A DNA stretch of 64,000 nucleotides. Origin: Corynebacterium pelargi (GTDB lineage Bacteria; Actinomycetota; Actinomycetes; Mycobacteriales; Mycobacteriaceae). Position numbers and translations under genes: made by a program. Below are positions 29,921 to 39,162 of the stretch, in pieces; within the stretch, counting starts at the first letter, position 1, and every line of letters begins with the position of its first letter. The stretch spans positions 122,494 through 186,493 of the forward strand of contig NZ_BMCX01000005.1 in assembly GCF_014635485.1 (NCBI RefSeq), read 5' to 3'. The notes beneath the pieces are model-generated. The model searched no databases and was not told the DNA's origin. It saw only the letters and a program-made list of their open reading frames with translations.

Positions 29921-30307
29921 TTAGTTGATGTGGATTTGGCCGTTATCCTCATGCGCCCCCACTGATTCGAGGGGTTGCCGGGCCGGGCCGTTGAGCACGC
30001 TGCCGTCTTTGATGCTGAATTTGGAGCCGTGTTTGGTGCATTTGACGGTGTCGCCTTCCACCACGGTGATTGGCGCGCCCTGGTGGGGGCAGATGGCTGA
30101 GTAGGCTTTGTAGTCGCCCTGGGTGGGTTGGGCAATGATGTATTTATCTACGATCACCGCACTCCCCACGGGGACGTCATTCACGGCGATGTCTTGGGGC
30201 ACGTTCTTTTCTCCCCCGCAAGCCACCAGGAGTGCACCGGCGAAGGTGGTTGCGCTGCCGATGAGGAAGGCTCGTCGGGAACAGAGGTGTTGCTCGGGCT
30301 GGTTCAT
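29921..30307 (-). CDS. Tat-exported Rieske [2Fe-2S] lipoprotein
   Basis: 128 aa. The N-terminus has a twin-arginine motif and lipobox (CSRRAFLIGSATTFAGALLV, then ACGG), so it is folded before export and anchored outside by a lipid. The cluster ligands are CPHQG and CTKHGSKF, giving C-x-H-x15-C-x2-H. It is much shorter than the Rieske subunit of cytochrome bc1 and has no oxygenase partner nearby, so it is an orphan electron-transfer protein. An inverted repeat lies upstream. Confidence 0.88.
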   Translation of the reverse strand: MNQPEQHLCSRRAFLIGSATTFAGALLVACGGEKNVPQDIAVNDVPVGSAVIVDKYIIAQPTQGDYKAYSAICPHQGAPITVVEGDTVKCTKHGSKFSIKDGSVLNGPARQPLESVGAHEDNGQIHIN

Positions 30308-30375
30308 GCCTATGAGTATGGCACCGCAGCCCCATGAGCAAAACCAACCATGACCTAAGCAAGTCTTCTATATAA

Positions 30376-30388
30376 CGTCACCGTGACG
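30376..30388. promoter_or_regulatory. Inverted repeat upstream of the Rieske gene
   Basis: CGTCAC-C-GTGACG lies in the gap between trpA and the Rieske gene (30308-30439), next to a minus-strand TATA-rich word (complement of 30369-30375). Operator-like; regulator unknown. The rest of the gap shows no gene. Confidence 0.4.
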
Positions 30389-30439
30389 CAAATAGCACGA
30401 GCTCCCACAACCCAAAAAATGGCCCGAAACTCCGCAAGA

Positions 30440-31273
30440 TTATTGCTTGGTCGCAGCCTTCATGCCGCGCACAAACTCTCCTAACTCTTTGCCAAGCGCC
30501 TCCGGGTCGCGCAACTTTGCCGGCTCAGGATGTTCGCCTTCGCAGTGGCGCTCGATAATGGAGGTGATCGCCGAACCACTAATCGCTCCCCTGGCTCCGG
30601 CCGCGATGGCCTCGGCAACGTGTTCCGGGGTGGAGATGCCAAAGCCAAGCAGAATGGGAGCACCATCAAAGCGCTCAATATTTTCCACTACTTCTTGCAG
30701 CCCGGTCGTCTCCGATGCGCGCTCGGTGCCGGTAACGCCATCACGTGAAATGGCGTAGATATAGCCCTTGGAATGTGCCGCCACACCCTTGAGTGTTGCC
30801 TCGCTGGCCCTGGCTGGTGCAATGAAGATGGGATCGATGCCGGCTTGTTCGGCGGCGGCAATAAAGGGCTGGCCTTCGCGCACGGGCACATCTGGAATCA
30901 AGATGGAATCAGCCCCGGCCTTGGCAAACTCCTCATAGAAGCGATCGATGCCGCGGGTAAAGGGCACGTTGCCATAGATGAGCAAGCCGATGGGAACCTC
31001 GGGGAATTCCTCGCGGATCTGTGCAATGAGATCCAGGGAGCTATCTACCGTTGCCCCTGCATCGAGTGCGCGCAGGTGCGAGCGTTGAATGGTGGGGCCA
31101 TCGGCAACGGGATCGGAAAAGGGGACGCCGAGCTCCAGAGCATCGGCCCCGGCTTGGATGAGGGTGCGGATGATGTGCAAAGAATCTTCGGGTGTGGGAT
31201 CGCCCAACATGACGAAGGGAACAAAGGCGCCCTCGTTGCCCAGGCGTTGGAAGAGTGCTTCATAACGGGTCAT
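30440..31273 (-). CDS. trpA: Tryptophan synthase alpha chain
   Basis: 277 aa TIM barrel that cleaves indole-3-glycerol phosphate to indole. The catalytic Glu lies in FVPFVMLGDPTPEDSLHII and the Asp in LELGVPFSDPVADGPTIQ, both near the start. Last gene of trpEGDCFBA, 5 nt after trpB. No clear hairpin terminator follows it. Confidence 0.97.
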   Translation of the reverse strand: MTRYEALFQRLGNEGAFVPFVMLGDPTPEDSLHIIRTLIQAGADALELGVPFSDPVADGPTIQRSHLRALDAGATVDSSLDLIAQIREEFPEVPIGLLIYGNVPFTRGIDRFYEEFAKAGADSILIPDVPVREGQPFIAAAEQAGIDPIFIAPARASEATLKGVAAHSKGYIYAISRDGVTGTERASETTGLQEVVENIERFDGAPILLGFGISTPEHVAEAIAAGARGAISGSAITSIIERHCEGEHPEPAKLRDPEALGKELGEFVRGMKAATKQ

Positions 31274-31278
31274 GGTTC

Positions 31279-32514
31279 TTAGCCTTTCAGCTTGAGCTCG
31301 GGGTTGGCCTCGAGGGTGGCGCGAACATGGTCAATGTCTTTGTCACCTCGTCCGGAAAGGGAGACGAGAATGTTCAAGGCCTTGCCTTCGCGGTCTGCAA
31401 TGGCGGCGCGTTTGAGGGCGTAGGCCAGCGCGTGGCTGGATTCTAAGGCGGGAATGATGCCCTCTTCACGTGAAAGCAATTGGAAGGCCTCGAGGGCTTC
31501 TGCGTCGGTGATGGCCACATATTTTGCCCGGCCGCTGGCGGCTAAGTAGGCATGCTGGGGGCCTACGCCTGGGTAGTCTAAGCCAGCGGAGATGGAGTAG
31601 CTTTCTTCTACCTGCCCATCACCATTGCGCATGAGGTAGCCGCGGGTGCCGTGGAGGATGCCGATTTGGCCGGCGTTAATGGTCGCACCGTGCTCCCCCG
31701 AGTCCAGGCCGTGCCCGCCGGGTTCTGCGCCTACGAGCTCCACGGAGGGCTCATCAATGAAATCGGCAAACATGCCAATGGCATTGGAGCCGCCACCTAC
31801 GCAGGCAACCACTACATCGGGCAGGCCGCCGGTGCGCTCAAGCATTTGGGCTTTGGCCTCGGTGGAAATAACGCGGTGGAATTCACGCACGATGGTGGGG
31901 AATGGGTGCGGGCCTGCGGCGGTGCCGAGCAGGTAGTGAGATTCGTGGAAGGTGGCCGTCCAGTCGCGCAGCGCCTCGTTCACGGCATCCTTGAGGGTGC
32001 CGGATCCGGAATCCACCGGCACCACCTTCGCGCCCATCAGCTCCATGCGATAGACATTGGGCTGCTGGCGCTCCACGTCTTTCGCGCCCATATAAATCAC
32101 GCATTCGAGATCCAAGAGCGCACAGGCCAAGGCGGTGGCGGTGCCGTGTTGGCCGGCGCCGGTTTCGGCGATGATGCGCGTTTTGCCCATGCGCTTGGCT
32201 AGGAGCGCCTGGCCGATGACCTGGTTGGTTTTATGTGCGCCGCCGTGCACGAGGTCCTCGCGCTTGAGAAAGATGCGCACCTTGGATTCGCCTTGCTTGC
32301 GGCTGAGGGGCAGCTTCGAGCATTCGGTGAGCGGTGTCGGGCGGCCCAGGTAGTCGCGGAGGTAGCCGCGGAGTTCTTCGCGGAAGGCCTCGGATTCCAT
32401 GGCATCAACGAAGGCGCGCTCAAGCTGATCTAAGGCGGGGATCAAGGATTCGGGTACAAATTGTCCGCCGAATTCTCCAAAGTATGCGGGCAGGATGGTC
32501 GATGATTCAGTCAC
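31279..32514 (-). CDS. trpB: Tryptophan synthase beta chain
   Basis: 411 aa PLP enzyme joining indole and serine to tryptophan. The PLP lysine is in [20 protein letters not shown] near residue 92, the phosphate-binding loop is [10 protein letters not shown] near 235, and the N-terminal [13 protein letters not shown] is typical. It overlaps trpCF by eight bases. Confidence 0.97.
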   Translation of the reverse strand: MTESSTILPAYFGEFGGQFVPESLIPALDQLERAFVDAMESEAFREELRGYLRDYLGRPTPLTECSKLPLSRKQGESKVRIFLKREDLVHGGAHKTNQVIGQALLAKRMGKTRIIAETGAGQHGTATALACALLDLECVIYMGAKDVERQQPNVYRMELMGAKVVPVDSGSGTLKDAVNEALRDWTATFHESHYLLGTAAGPHPFPTIVREFHRVISTEAKAQMLERTGGLPDVVVACVGGGSNAIGMFADFIDEPSVELVGAEPGGHGLDSGEHGATINAGQIGILHGTRGYLMRNGDGQVEESYSISAGLDYPGVGPQHAYLAASGRAKYVAITDAEALEAFQLLSREEGIIPALESSHALAYALKRAAIADREGKALNILVSLSGRGDKDIDHVRATLEANPELKLKG

Positions 32515-33940
32515 GTTTCGCGTCCTTTGCGTCGGTGCGGATGATGTGAAACGCCCGGCGTAGCGCGCCTGCGTCTTTGTGGTGATTGAAGGAGCCGGCG
32601 TGGTGGTATTCCACCCCGGAATTCAGGTCCACGCCGAGGCACTCAATGCCGAGTGCCTCATGGAGATTCTCTAGGTCGATGCCACCGGCAAGCAGGCTGT
32701 GCTGGCGTACTTCCTCGGGCACCGATGCCCAATCAAAGCGTGTGCCGCTGCCGCCATCTGCTGCGTCGAGCACGAGGAGGTCTACGTCGTCGACGAGGGC
32801 GCGGGCCAGCGCTGGGCCTTCCGGCGCACTCATGGAAACCGCGCGCCAGACCTTCATGCCCTCCCCTACCTCTTCGCGCACCCGAGCAATCAACGCGCGC
32901 TCGGCCTCGATGGAGCCTTGGTAAGGGGCGTGGACCTGCACGGCATGGATGCCCTCCTGGATCAGCTCGGCCCAACCATCGGTGCGCCTGGATACGGCCA
33001 CATAGCGCAACCCAGGTTCCGCGGCGATAATTTCGGCCGATGTTTCACGTGAAACATTGCGCGGGCTGGCTTGCTCAAAAATGAGCCCGCCGTAGAGGGC
33101 GCCTGCCGCGCGGGCTGCTTGGGCGGCGGAGGGAGAACGCAAACCGCACACCTTATGTTCGCCAAACACGAGGCTGCGGGCAGCCTGATCCACATCCTCC
33201 TGCCCGGTGAGGTGCGAGCCAACCAGGTAGGCGTCGGAATGCGCGGCGAGCTTACGCACCACAGCGTGCTCGCGGATACCCGACTCGGAGACCACCACTG
33301 CGTCATCGGGAATCAGCGAAGCCAAACGGGCAGAGCGGCCAAGATCGATGGAAAGATCGTGAAGGTTGCGGTGATTGATGCCGAAGATCTTCGCGCCCAA
33401 GCGCTGCGCGCGGGCTACTTCTTCCTCATCAATGACCTCCGTGAGCACATCTAGCCCAAGGCGTTGCGCCTCGGCGGAAAGTAGACGGTATTCATCATCA
33501 TCCAAGATGCTCAGCATGAGCAGGATGGCATCGGCACCGAAGTAGCGCGCCGCATGCACCTGCACCGGATCAATGATGAAGTCCTTGCACAGCACCGGAA
33601 GATGCGTGGAAGACGCCACGGTGGCCAAGTGATCGTAGTCGCCGCCGAAACGCTCCGGCTCGCACAGCACGCTAATGCCCGCCGCGTAGCGAGAATAGAC
33701 GCGCGCAATCTCTCCGGGATGATAGGAGGCACGGATCAGCCCCAGGGAGGGCGATGCTGCCTTGCACTCCATGATGAAGTGCGGACCGCCGGGAGCGGAA
33801 AGAGATTGAAAAAGCGAACGCTCAGAGCGCGGAAGGGTCTCGGGATCCACGTGGTTGATCCGCTCGCGGATATCTGCGAGGTGCCCGCGTCGGGCCTGAA
33901 CGATGCCCTCAAGCACGGTGGGCAGGGCCTTATCCGCCAT
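32507..33940 (-). CDS. trpCF: Indole-3-glycerol-phosphate synthase / phosphoribosylanthranilate isomerase
   Basis: 477 aa bifunctional enzyme. TrpC spans about 1-255 ([42 protein letters not shown]) and TrpF about 260-477 ([36 protein letters not shown]). A parS site at 33041-33056 lies in the TrpF part and is read as VSRET. Start ATG 33940 with an AGGAGG site; 11-bp overlap with trpD. Confidence 0.95.
   Translation of the reverse strand: MADKALPTVLEGIVQARRGHLADIRERINHVDPETLPRSERSLFQSLSAPGGPHFIMECKAASPSLGLIRASYHPGEIARVYSRYAAGISVLCEPERFGGDYDHLATVASSTHLPVLCKDFIIDPVQVHAARYFGADAILLMLSILDDDEYRLLSAEAQRLGLDVLTEVIDEEEVARAQRLGAKIFGINHRNLHDLSIDLGRSARLASLIPDDAVVVSESGIREHAVVRKLAAHSDAYLVGSHLTGQEDVDQAARSLVFGEHKVCGLRSPSAAQAARAAGALYGGLIFEQASPRNVSRETSAEIIAAEPGLRYVAVSRRTDGWAELIQEGIHAVQVHAPYQGSIEAERALIARVREEVGEGMKVWRAVSMSAPEGPALARALVDDVDLLVLDAADGGSGTRFDWASVPEEVRQHSLLAGGIDLENLHEALGIECLGVDLNSGVEYHHAGSFNHHKDAGALRRAFHIIRTDAKDAKRD
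33041..33056. promoter_or_regulatory. parS site 2
   Basis: Perfect TGTTTCACGTGAAACA inside trpCF. Confidence 0.95.
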
Positions 33941-34943
33941 AGTTGGCCTCCTCGTGGGTTGCTAGCCACTGCTCCACTGCCCCGGAATCGAGCAGTTCCT
34001 TGGCGCGCTCGACGCCCTCACGCAGGGAAGCGCTCGCGCCGGTGACGTAGAACATGCCACCTGCATTGGCGGCGATGGCATCGCGATGCGCCACTGCCCC
34101 GCGCCCGGCGAAGGTATCGCGCATGAGGCGGGCATTCTCAGTGGCGTCGTCGCCGGCAAGATCGGCTAGGGCGTGGGTATCGAGGCCGAGCTCTTCTGGG
34201 GTGACTTCATATTCTGTGATCTCCCCTCCCTCAAGCTCCCAAATGCGGGTGGGGCCATGCACGGCAATTTCATCGGTGCCGGAGCCGTGCACCACCAGGG
34301 CATGGTGGCGACCAAGATCGCGGAAGGTCTCGGCGATCATCGGACCCATGGACGGTTTTGCAATGCCCATGATCTGGAATTCGGGCCGCGCGGGAGAAAG
34401 GATCGGCCCGAGCGTATTAAAGAGGGTGGGAATCCGCAGCGCCTTGCGCACCGGCATCACGTGGGCGATGGCCGGGTGGTAGGCGGGGGCAAAAAGGAAA
34501 GTGAAGTTGGAGGCCTCGAATTGGCGCACGGCTCGATCGGGGTCCAAATCCAGGGGAATGTTGAGCGCCTCGAGCACATCCGCCGAGCCCGATTTGGAGG
34601 ATACCGAGCGGTTGCCGCACTTAATGGTTTTCACTCCCCCGGCCGCGGCGACGAGCGAGGCGGCGGTGGTCACGTTAATAGTATTCGCTCCGTCGCCGCC
34701 GGTGCCGGCAGTGTCGAGCAGGCCTTTTCCTGTGATGGGGAATGGTCGCCCGGCCGCGAGAAAGGCTTTGGCCGCGCCGGTAATGTCTGCGGCCGTTTCT
34801 CCGCGGGTGCGGATGGTGGCCAGTAGTGCTGCGATGTGCACGTCGTCGTATTCGCCCACGGTGAGCGGGGTGAATACTTCCACGGCCTCCTCGACGCTGG
34901 GGTTGGGGTTGTCCAGGTACTTAATTAATGCTTCTACACTCAT
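33930..34943 (-). CDS. trpD: Anthranilate phosphoribosyltransferase
   Basis: 337 aa, joins anthranilate to PRPP. The PRPP site is DTAGTGGDGANTINVTTAAS near residue 75, followed by KCGNRSVSSKSGSADVLEAL. ATG 34943 is chosen because AGGAAA lies 6 nt upstream; an upstream start inside trpG has no site. The gene starts 7 nt after the end of trpG. Confidence 0.96.
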   Translation of the reverse strand: MSVEALIKYLDNPNPSVEEAVEVFTPLTVGEYDDVHIAALLATIRTRGETAADITGAAKAFLAAGRPFPITGKGLLDTAGTGGDGANTINVTTAASLVAAAGGVKTIKCGNRSVSSKSGSADVLEALNIPLDLDPDRAVRQFEASNFTFLFAPAYHPAIAHVMPVRKALRIPTLFNTLGPILSPARPEFQIMGIAKPSMGPMIAETFRDLGRHHALVVHGSGTDEIAVHGPTRIWELEGGEITEYEVTPEELGLDTHALADLAGDDATENARLMRDTFAGRGAVAHRDAIAANAGGMFYVTGASASLREGVERAKELLDSGAVEQWLATHEEANYGG

Positions 34944-34950
34944 AATTTTC

Positions 34951-35604
34951 CTAGCTTTTCGACGTCGCATCGCGCGCAACTAACAGCGCCTCAATGCAGC
35001 GATCAATCATTTTGGGTCCAGCAGGGCTGAGCACGGATTCGGGGTGGAATTGCAAGCCGATGGCGCCGGGTGTGCTCGCGGCCATCACCACTTCGCCGAT
35101 TTCCGATTCGCAGGTGGCGAGTACTTCAAGCGCTTCGGGGCTATCGGTGCATCCAAGCGAGTGATAGCGCGCGATGGGCACGAGCGAGCCCTTGAAGTGG
35201 TTTTCGGGGCCTGCGTCGGTGGCGAGTCCGGCAAAGAGCGGGCTTTGCATGCCAGCGGGGCTCAGTTTCATGTGGTCCATCGTCCCGTGCACTGGCCCGC
35301 AGGGGCGCACGGTGCCACCGAAGTGCTCCAGGAGTGCCTGGAAGCCAAGGCAGATGCCGAGCATGGGAATGTGCTGATCAAAGCAGGCGCTGATCAGTTC
35401 CATCATGCAGCCGGCTTCACGTGGGTGGCCAGGTCCTGGGGAAAGCACAATCAAGTCCGGTTGGGCCGCAAGGATTTCTTCTACGGCTACGTCATTGCGA
35501 AAGACGGTGCAGCGATAGCCTGCCACGGCGAAGGCATCGACGAGGTTATACACAAAGGAGTCTCGATTATCGAGCATGAGCACGTGGATGTCTTCGGGCC
35601 TCAT
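34951..35604 (-). CDS. trpG: Anthranilate synthase glutamine amidotransferase subunit
   Basis: 217 aa class I amidotransferase giving ammonia to TrpE. The nucleophile Cys is in GICLGFQALLEHFGG near residue 80, the oxyanion SPGPGHPREAG near 55, and the His-Glu pair in LQFHPESVLSPAG near 185. It overlaps trpE by four bases. A 20-bp copy of the extended 12-bp word (34947-34966) covers its last codons and the trpD ribosome binding region. Confidence 0.95.
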   Translation of the reverse strand: MRPEDIHVLMLDNRDSFVYNLVDAFAVAGYRCTVFRNDVAVEEILAAQPDLIVLSPGPGHPREAGCMMELISACFDQHIPMLGICLGFQALLEHFGGTVRPCGPVHGTMDHMKLSPAGMQSPLFAGLATDAGPENHFKGSLVPIARYHSLGCTDSPEALEVLATCESEIGEVVMAASTPGAIGLQFHPESVLSPAGPKMIDRCIEALLVARDATSKS

Positions 35605-37127
35605 TTGTGCACCTCTACTTCTTTTCCTTGAGCCAAGGCGATGGCATGCAGTACGGCATAGGCTTTGTGCAGTGTCTCATCGGCTTCGAGCTGGGGCACG
35701 GAATCGCGCACCACACCGGCTCCGGCCTGTACTACGGCCTGGCCGTTTTGGACGAAGGCGGAGCGAATCACGATGCAGGTATCCATGGACCCATCCCCGC
35801 GCAGATAGCCCACTGCCCCACCAAAGGAACCGCGGCGAACTCCTTCGACTTCGCGCAGCAACTCCATGGCGCGCAGTTTGGGCGCACCGGTCAAGGTGCC
35901 CATGTTCATACAAGCTCGATAAGCATCGAGGGCATCGAAATCTTCGTGCAGGGTGGCTTCCACGCGGCTGATCAGGTGCATTACTCGCGAGTAGCGATCC
36001 ACTTGTAAAAGTTCGGCGACTTTCCTGGTGGCGGGCACGGCAACGCGGGCAAGATCGTTGCGGGCGAGATCCACCAGCATGGAGTGTTCGGCTACCTCTT
36101 TGGCGTCGGTGCGCATATCCAATTCGGCGCGGATATCGAGTTCGTGGTTGATGGAGCCATCGGGGTTGAGACCACGTGGGCGGGTTCCGGCGATTGGATA
36201 GAGTTGCACGCGGCGCGAGGGCATTTCGAGCGTGAGATTGGATTCCGGCGAGGCTCCAAAGAGTTCATAGGGTCCGGCCTCAGACACGCTGCGCATATAA
36301 AACATATAGGGGCTGGGGTTGGTGGCGCGTAGGTGCCGGTAGGCGATGTAGGCATCGGGGCATTCGCAGGTGAAATGGCGCGCGGGCACCACCTGATAGA
36401 TGTCACCTTGACGGATATTGCCCTGGAGCTGGGATACAGCTTGGCGGAAGTCTGCATCGGAAATATTGGTGTGCACATCCAATGTTCCCTGCGCTTGCCC
36501 AAGCGGGGGCTCCTCAAGCTCGATCGCCTCGATCTGCTCGCGCAGCCTAGCCACCGCAGCCTCGGCCGCATCCTGACTAAGACCCACGGCCTCCACCGCT
36601 GCCTCTTGGGTGCGGTGATCGATGCTGAGCAGCGTTTCAGCGACGAGGAATTGGTAGTCGGGGAAGGTATTAGGCCCGGGCTGCACCTCGGGAAGATCTT
36701 CGAAGGTGGCCACGAAATCGAAGGCGAATCCACCAACGACAAAGGGCAGCATCTCGCCTTCATAGCCAGCGTCGAGCTGCAGGCGGCGCAAGATCTCCAC
36801 CTGGCTGCGGTCGAGAAGCCGATCGCGTTCGTCGTGGGCGTTGGAGGCTTCGAAGCTAAAGGTGGCTTCTTGCTTGGCCTCGCCATCAAGCCGGGCGAGC
36901 ATCGCCTCGCCGGTGGCGCTTAATGCCTTGAGGTGAACCTGCTCGCCGTGGCAGGTCACTCGAAGCGCCGCCTGCAGTACGGCCACGCACCGGGTCTTTT
37001 TCTTTGATTCAATATCGGCGGATTCCAGCAGCACTGCGTCGTGTGCTTCGATGCCCCCGAGCGCAGCAAAAAGCGCGGCTGCGTCGCTGTGATAGCGCAC
37101 CCTCGTGCGCGCGCTAAAAAATTCCAT
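35601..37127 (-). CDS. trpE: Anthranilate synthase component I
   Basis: 508 aa, makes anthranilate from chorismate. The feedback-inhibition motif LLES is present near residue 33 (AVLLESADIES), so tryptophan inhibition is expected. Catalytic segments are GTRPRGLNPDGS, MLVDLARNDL and MNMGTLTGAPKLRAMELL. Two ATGs are adjacent (37130 and 37127); the second leaves a better spacing to AAAGGG. Upstream lie a leader peptide and an attenuator. Confidence 0.95.
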   Translation of the reverse strand: MEFFSARTRVRYHSDAAALFAALGGIEAHDAVLLESADIESKKKTRCVAVLQAALRVTCHGEQVHLKALSATGEAMLARLDGEAKQEATFSFEASNAHDERDRLLDRSQVEILRRLQLDAGYEGEMLPFVVGGFAFDFVATFEDLPEVQPGPNTFPDYQFLVAETLLSIDHRTQEAAVEAVGLSQDAAEAAVARLREQIEAIELEEPPLGQAQGTLDVHTNISDADFRQAVSQLQGNIRQGDIYQVVPARHFTCECPDAYIAYRHLRATNPSPYMFYMRSVSEAGPYELFGASPESNLTLEMPSRRVQLYPIAGTRPRGLNPDGSINHELDIRAELDMRTDAKEVAEHSMLVDLARNDLARVAVPATRKVAELLQVDRYSRVMHLISRVEATLHEDFDALDAYRACMNMGTLTGAPKLRAMELLREVEGVRRGSFGGAVGYLRGDGSMDTCIVIRSAFVQNGQAVVQAGAGVVRDSVPQLEADETLHKAYAVLHAIALAQGKEVEVHK

Positions 37128-37186
37128 CATGCCCTTTCGCCGGTGTGGCTTCTTGCCCCGGAGCCCGTGCGGTAGATAGAGCAAAA

Positions 37187-37212
37187 GGCCCGTAGCAAGA
37201 AGCTGACGAGCC
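37187..37212 (-). terminator. trp attenuator hairpin
   Basis: On the minus strand GGCTCGT (37212-37206) pairs with ACGGGCC (37193-37187), one G-U pair, 12-nt loop, then TTTT (37186-37183); one more A-T pair extends the stem. It lies between trpL and trpE, as a transcription attenuator should. Confidence 0.7.
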
Positions 37213-37246
37213 TAGTGTTGTTGCAATGCCTCAAACGTGACCCGCC

Positions 37247-37285
37247 TTAAGCGCGCCACCACCAGATGCATTGTTGTGTATTCAC
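37247..37285 (-). CDS. trpL: trp leader peptide
   Basis: 12 codons from GTG 37285: MNTQQCIWWWRA, with three tandem TGG codons followed by two codons and TAA. Ribosome stalling at the Trp codons when charged tRNA-Trp is scarce would prevent the downstream hairpin from forming. A TAATCT box lies 8 nt before the GTG and no ribosome binding site is visible, so the mRNA may be leaderless. A second small frame (ATG 37273, 19 codons) lacks Trp and is rejected. Confidence 0.75.
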   Translation of the reverse strand: MNTQQCIWWWRA

Positions 37286-37330
37286 GAAGATTTAGATTAC
37301 TGGGAGTTGCCTCACACTGCAAGGGAGGCG

Positions 37331-37789
37331 TTAGTGATCTTTCACCGCGCGTCGCAGCGCATCCACATCGACCTTGGGGGCGCTCGGGGCTTCCTCTTCC
37401 CCACCGGCGCTGCAGCAGGAGGATTGCGCTGCTTCTTGCTTGGCGTCGTGATCGGCAAGCACGGCGACGGTTCGTGAACCAAGGCTGGAGCCAAGCGCTA
37501 CGAGTACTACGCCAAAGAATGTGAGCAGGGCGGCCAAAACCCAGAGCCAAGCATTGCTAACGAAGCAGAGGAGTCCGGCAAAGGAGAAGGCCACGCCGCT
37601 GATCACCCAAAGCGGGCCTGCGGTTTGGTGGGCGGCATCCCACATCTGGCGCGACTTGCGCACCTCGGGCACTTTAATGCCGATATAGGAATTGCCGGGT
37701 AGCTTGCGAGTCCACCCAAGCACGCCAATGATGATCGCGCAGAGGGCAATAATGAGAAGCAAAATGCCGACGAAAGTCATGCCAGCCAT
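37331..37789 (-). CDS. SdpI-family membrane protein
   Basis: 152 aa with three TM helices (about 5-25, 55-75, 82-102). The motif YIGIKVPEVRKSRQMWDAAH near residue 37 matches SdpI/YhfL-type 'GIRTPWTLKSxExWxxTH'. SdpI is the immunity protein and signal sensor for a Bacillus toxin; the role here is unknown. The C-terminal tail has SSCCSAGGEEE, an unusual Cys pair. It lies upstream of trpL on the same strand, 45 nt away. Confidence 0.75.
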   Translation of the reverse strand: MAGMTFVGILLLIIALCAIIIGVLGWTRKLPGNSYIGIKVPEVRKSRQMWDAAHQTAGPLWVISGVAFSFAGLLCFVSNAWLWVLAALLTFFGVVLVALGSSLGSRTVAVLADHDAKQEAAQSSCCSAGGEEEAPSAPKVDVDALRRAVKDH

Positions 37790-37807
37790 GCTACTCGCTT
37801 AGTCCAA

Positions 37808-37823
37808 TGTTTCACGTGAAACA
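37808..37823. promoter_or_regulatory. parS site 3
   Basis: Perfect TGTTTCACGTGAAACA in the divergent gap between the SdpI gene and the symporter gene. A 20-bp copy of the extended 12-bp word follows at 37836-37855. Confidence 0.95.
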
Positions 37824-37920
37824 TGCGAGCGCTGGGACGTCGAAAAGCTAGGAAATGCGAGTTAATAGGGTATTTTGAGTACGAATGCGGTCCCCTCGCC
37901 GCGATCGAAAGGAAATTTTC

Positions 37921-39162
37921 ATGGACTTCAAGCGACTTTCCAGCTCGCTGCTTTTTAGGATCATCCTCGCGATCATCCTCGGTATTATCTGCAGCCTCTT
38001 CTTCCCCGTGTGGCTCGCGCGGGTCTTTGTTACCTTTAACAGCCTTTTTGGTAACTTCCTCGGCTTCTTCATTCCCGTCCTCATCTTCGCGCTCATCACC
38101 CCCGCCATCGCGGGCCTGGGGCGCGGCGCGGGCAAATGGCTGGCCATCACCACCGGCATTGCCTACGGCTCCGCTGTTGTCTCCGGTGTGATCTCTTGGG
38201 CCGTGGCCATGCTGGCCTACCCGATCCTGCTGAGCAACCAGGGCGATGTGGCCGTCCACGATGTGGAAGAAGGCGCGCTCGCCTCCTATATCGACATCCA
38301 AATGCCGGCTCCGATGGAAGTGATGACGGCTCTCATCCTCGCCTTCGTGGTGGGTGTGGCCATGACGACCGTTAAATCAGACACCCTCTACTCCGGCGTT
38401 GCCGATCTGCGCCGCGTGGTGATGAAGGTGATCTCGGGCTTTATCGTGCCCCTGCTGCCGCTCTATATCTTTGGCATGTTCCTCTCGCTGGGCATGAACG
38501 GCAACCTCACCGCCACCCTCTCGGCCTTTGCCAAGGTGCTGGTGCTCGCCATCGTGATGAGCTTTGTGTTGCTGCTGCTGCAATTCCTCATCGCGGGCAC
38601 CATTGCGCGCCGCAATCCCTTTAGCTCCCTGAAGAACATGATGCCCGCCTACTTCACGGCCCTGGGCACCTCTTCTTCCGCAGCCACCATCCCCGTCACG
38701 TATGAATGCGCCCGCAAGAACGATGTGAGCCAGTCGGTGGCGGGTTTCACGGTGCCCCTGTGCGCCACCATCCACCTCTCCGGCTCGATGATGAAGATTA
38801 CGCTCTTCGCCTTCGCCATCATGTTTATGGATGGCATGGATCTGCCGCTGACCACGGCACTCGGCTTCATTCTTATGCTGGGCGTAACCATGGTGGCCGC
38901 CCCAGGCGTGCCAGGTGGCGCCATTATGGCCGCCGTTGGTCTGCTTTCCGCCAACCTCGGCTTTAACGACGATCAGGTGGCGCTGATGATCGCCGCCTAT
39001 ATCGCCATCGACTCCTTCGGCACCGCCTGCAACGTCACCGGCGACGGCGCGATTGCCATGGTGGTGGATCGCTTTGCCAAGGGCAATATCGCCCGCACCG
39101 AACTCGACGACGACGATGACCTCGGACTCGCCGCGGCTATCGAAGGCATCGAAGAAAAATAA
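37921..39162 (+). CDS. Dicarboxylate/amino acid:cation symporter
   Basis: 413 aa, DAACS (SLC1-like) family. Helical hairpin 1 carries the serine-rich motif LGTSSSAATIPVTYECA near residue 250; then MFMDGMDLPLTTALG, hairpin 2 GVPGGAIMAAVGLLSANLG and the substrate helix IDSFGTACNVTGDGAIAMV near 365. Sodium- or proton-coupled uptake of an acidic or small neutral amino acid is likely; substrate not assignable. ATG 37921 has AAAGGA upstream. It abuts the convergent panC gene with no gap. Confidence 0.9.
   Translation: MDFKRLSSSLLFRIILAIILGIICSLFFPVWLARVFVTFNSLFGNFLGFFIPVLIFALITPAIAGLGRGAGKWLAITTGIAYGSAVVSGVISWAVAMLAYPILLSNQGDVAVHDVEEGALASYIDIQMPAPMEVMTALILAFVVGVAMTTVKSDTLYSGVADLRRVVMKVISGFIVPLLPLYIFGMFLSLGMNGNLTATLSAFAKVLVLAIVMSFVLLLLQFLIAGTIARRNPFSSLKNMMPAYFTALGTSSSAATIPVTYECARKNDVSQSVAGFTVPLCATIHLSGSMMKITLFAFAIMFMDGMDLPLTTALGFILMLGVTMVAAPGVPGGAIMAAVGLLSANLGFNDDQVALMIAAYIAIDSFGTACNVTGDGAIAMVVDRFAKGNIARTELDDDDDLGLAAAIEGIEEK

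Noticed and set aside
37214..37273. 19-codon frame MHLVVARLRR... as the trp leader
   Set aside because: No Trp codon; the overlapping frame with three TGG codons fits attenuation.
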